From Candidatus Hodarchaeota archaeon (GTDB lineage: Archaea > Asgardarchaeota > Heimdallarchaeia > Hodarchaeales > Hodarchaeaceae): DNA of 13,671 nucleotides. The translations under genes were made by a program, and so were the position numbers. Position 1 is the stretch's first letter, and each line of letters begins with the position of its first letter. The DNA is taken from contig JAEOSP010000298.1 in assembly GCA_016840305.1 (NCBI GenBank), forward strand, positions 1-13,671, read 5' to 3'. Below the pieces are notes generated by a model that was not told the origin of the DNA, searched no databases, and saw only the letters and a program-made list of their open reading frames with translations. Below are positions 12,377 through 13,671 of this stretch, piece by piece.

Positions 12377-13671
12377 TCAGGAGGCTACCTCCAAGATTTT
12401 TGATAGTGATTCAACCTTATTGGGATTAACAATATATGAAGATCTCTTTTTCTCCTTTAGAATTATTATTACACTCAAGTCTGAAAGTCTCTTTATGTGG
12501 TGCTGAATGCTTGAATGATGAACATCAATTTCTGATGAAATTTTTGATAGAGAAAGAGGTTTAATTTTACGTAAGAGTACACGACATAACTCTTTTGCAA
12601 CATCACTCTTCAATGCTAAAGCAATTTCAGTAGTTTGAAGTGATTCCGTACCTGTTAGATAAAAAATGTGATATTTTCCTATTTTATGATGAGTTACAAG
12701 ATTAAAATCGTCCAATGCCTGTAAATGCCAAAGAAGTGAAGAAATCCCACAGCCTATTATCCTTTGAATTTCTCTTAAATGGGCACCCTGCTCTCCTTTT
12801 TCTTCTAGAAAGTCGATAATCTGCATTCGCATTTCATTATCCAACAAATCATCCTCGCTCATTCTTCTTTTTTGAGGAGAATATGCTATATGCGCTAAAA
12901 ACAGAAAACTACCAATAGAACCACTTACTATTAATTCTTTTAACTTAGAAATTACCCCAAATTTCAGCAATCCTATGAAAGACAGTATTGCTGCTGTTAC
13001 TAAAACTCCAGTGGATATTATTTGACTCAATTCAGGGATTTGAAAATTTCCCACTGGATTGGGTAATGGTTCCATTGTTAAACGTGCTATATCTCCTAAA
13101 ATTTCGCTCAAACTTTTATCGGAGATAGATTCGACTCCTGAAAATTTAAAACTAGTATTATCTCGTACTTCTGAGGATATAAGAGAAAAGCTTCCTACAA
13201 TAACCCTTTTTTGAACCATCCATATTCCTGAATCAAAATCATTCAGAAAAGGGATATTCTCTTTGTGTGAGATTTCTGCAAGAAGTACTGATCGATCGTT
13301 AAGCTTTACCCAAGATGAACTGCCATTGAATTCGTAAGAAAGCTGATTCAAGTTTAGAGTGGAAAGAGTTTCGTTGTTAAGTACGATTTGATGAGTTAAA
13401 GACTCTCCAGTCAAAGGTAATACTTCAGGCCAATAGCTGTTTATTCCTAACCAATTCAATTCAGTTAGAGGTGTTTTATCAAAATAGCGATTTAAAATGA
13501 ATAATCCTTTCCCATTCTGAATCCAACTTCCAAAATCCCCTACAAAAGAGAAATCTATTGCTGAATGTAGTTCATTAATCCACCAAATAGTTTCAATGGT
13601 TTGATTATCAAAATTGAAGGAATTATTCTTTAATATCTTCGTTATATTAAAAAATTCAGCTTGAATTTCCG
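12377..13671 (-). CDS. Membrane-tethered tandem winged-helix transcriptional regulator (N-terminus beyond window)
   Basis: The reading frame stays open to the window edge, so the gene is 5'-truncated here; 430 codons are visible. The first 200 or so residues are probably extracytoplasmic and contain FVGDFGSWIQNGKGLFIL followed by an LTELNWLGI block, loosely like glutamine-amidotransferase-fold (DUF4350/GldG-like) domains. A clear membrane helix follows (about 13025-12955, TGVLVTAAILSFIGLL), then a second, shorter hydrophobic stretch (about 12935-12880). Next come two winged helices. The first (about 12840-12650) includes LREIQRIIGCGISSLLWHL, and the second (about 12590-12400) includes LSKISSEIDVHHSSIQHHI. 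Both have the recognition-helix pattern of MarR/ArsR-like archaeal regulators. A one-component sensor linking the cell exterior to transcription is likely. Its stop codon abuts the start of the following surface-protein gene. With two full membrane helices the N-terminal domain would be cytoplasmic, so topology depends on the unseen N-terminus. Confidence 0.8.
   Translation of the reverse strand, partial: EIQAEFFNITKILKNNSFNFDNQTIETIWWINELHSAIDFSFVGDFGSWIQNGKGLFILNRYFDKTPLTELNWLGINSYWPEVLPLTGESLTHQIVLNNETLSTLNLNQLSYEFNGSSSWVKLNDRSVLLAEISHKENIPFLNDFDSGIWMVQKRVIVGSFSLISSEVRDNTSFKFSGVESISDKSLSEILGDIARLTMEPLPNPVGNFQIPELSQIISTGVLVTAAILSFIGLLKFGVISKLKELIVSGSIGSFLFLAHIAYSPQKRRMSEDDLLDNEMRMQIIDFLEEKGEQGAHLREIQRIIGCGISSLLWHLQALDDFNLVTHHKIGKYHIFYLTGTESLQTTEIALALKSDVAKELCRVLLRKIKPLSLSKISSEIDVHHSSIQHHIKRLSDLSVIIILKEKKRSSYIVNPNKVESLSKILEVAS
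12380..12392 (-). promoter_or_regulatory. Shine-Dalgarno-sequestering hairpin at the regulator/surface-protein junction
   Basis: On the minus strand GGAGG-TAG-CCTCC spans the last codons of the regulator gene, just before its TGA and the following ATG. The GGAGG is the only Shine-Dalgarno-like sequence for the downstream gene and is fully paired in this 5-bp hairpin. Ribosomes finishing the regulator would open it, a simple coupling device. Confidence 0.5.

Overview
The window looks like a chromosomal segment from an AT-rich archaeon, most likely an Asgard-type lineage. The evidence is an archaeal MptE-type pterin pyrophosphokinase, an archaeal HerA-type ATPase with an N-terminal HAS-like barrel, TATA-box promoters, poly-T terminators, surface proteins with a C-terminal 'IPGF + helix + basic tail' anchor, and two long proteins ending in a longin/roadblock-like domain. 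The exact lineage is inferred. All comparisons are by eye or from memory; no database search was run.

Left edge (1-200): the GC-rich block on the minus strand is a 5S rRNA gene in circularly permuted order. The normal 3' half (AGTTAAG loop, helices IV and V) comes first. A 7-bp helix I capped by a GTT triloop follows, then the normal 5' half (CAAAG loop A, helix II 5' strand, start of helix III), which is cut by the window edge. A TATA box at 184-191 and two leader hairpins lie on its 5' side. This is the most unusual element in the window.

472-2749: a pterin and redox block. An mptE gene on the plus strand converges on, and overlaps by 50 bp, a PTPS-family gene. The PTPS active site has Glu in an ExxHGH motif instead of the usual Cys, the type reported to make 6-hydroxymethyl-dihydropterin, which is the substrate of MptE. 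The PTPS gene follows a thioredoxin reductase gene by 24 bp on the minus strand.

3114-8382: two large convergent genes. One encodes a HerA/DUF87-type ATPase with a C-terminal extension. The other encodes a polytopic membrane protein with a cytoplasmic coiled coil. Both carry what appears to be the same longin/roadblock-like domain, which suggests a shared signalling or trafficking system.

8668-13671: a minus-strand cell-surface cluster. It holds a membrane-tethered tandem winged-helix regulator (5' end outside the window), a translationally coupled secreted or anchored protein, and a separately promoted, probably well-expressed surface protein with an archaeosortase-like C-terminus. The two surface proteins look like distant paralogues. 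The arrangement suggests a one-component transmembrane regulator controlling envelope proteins.
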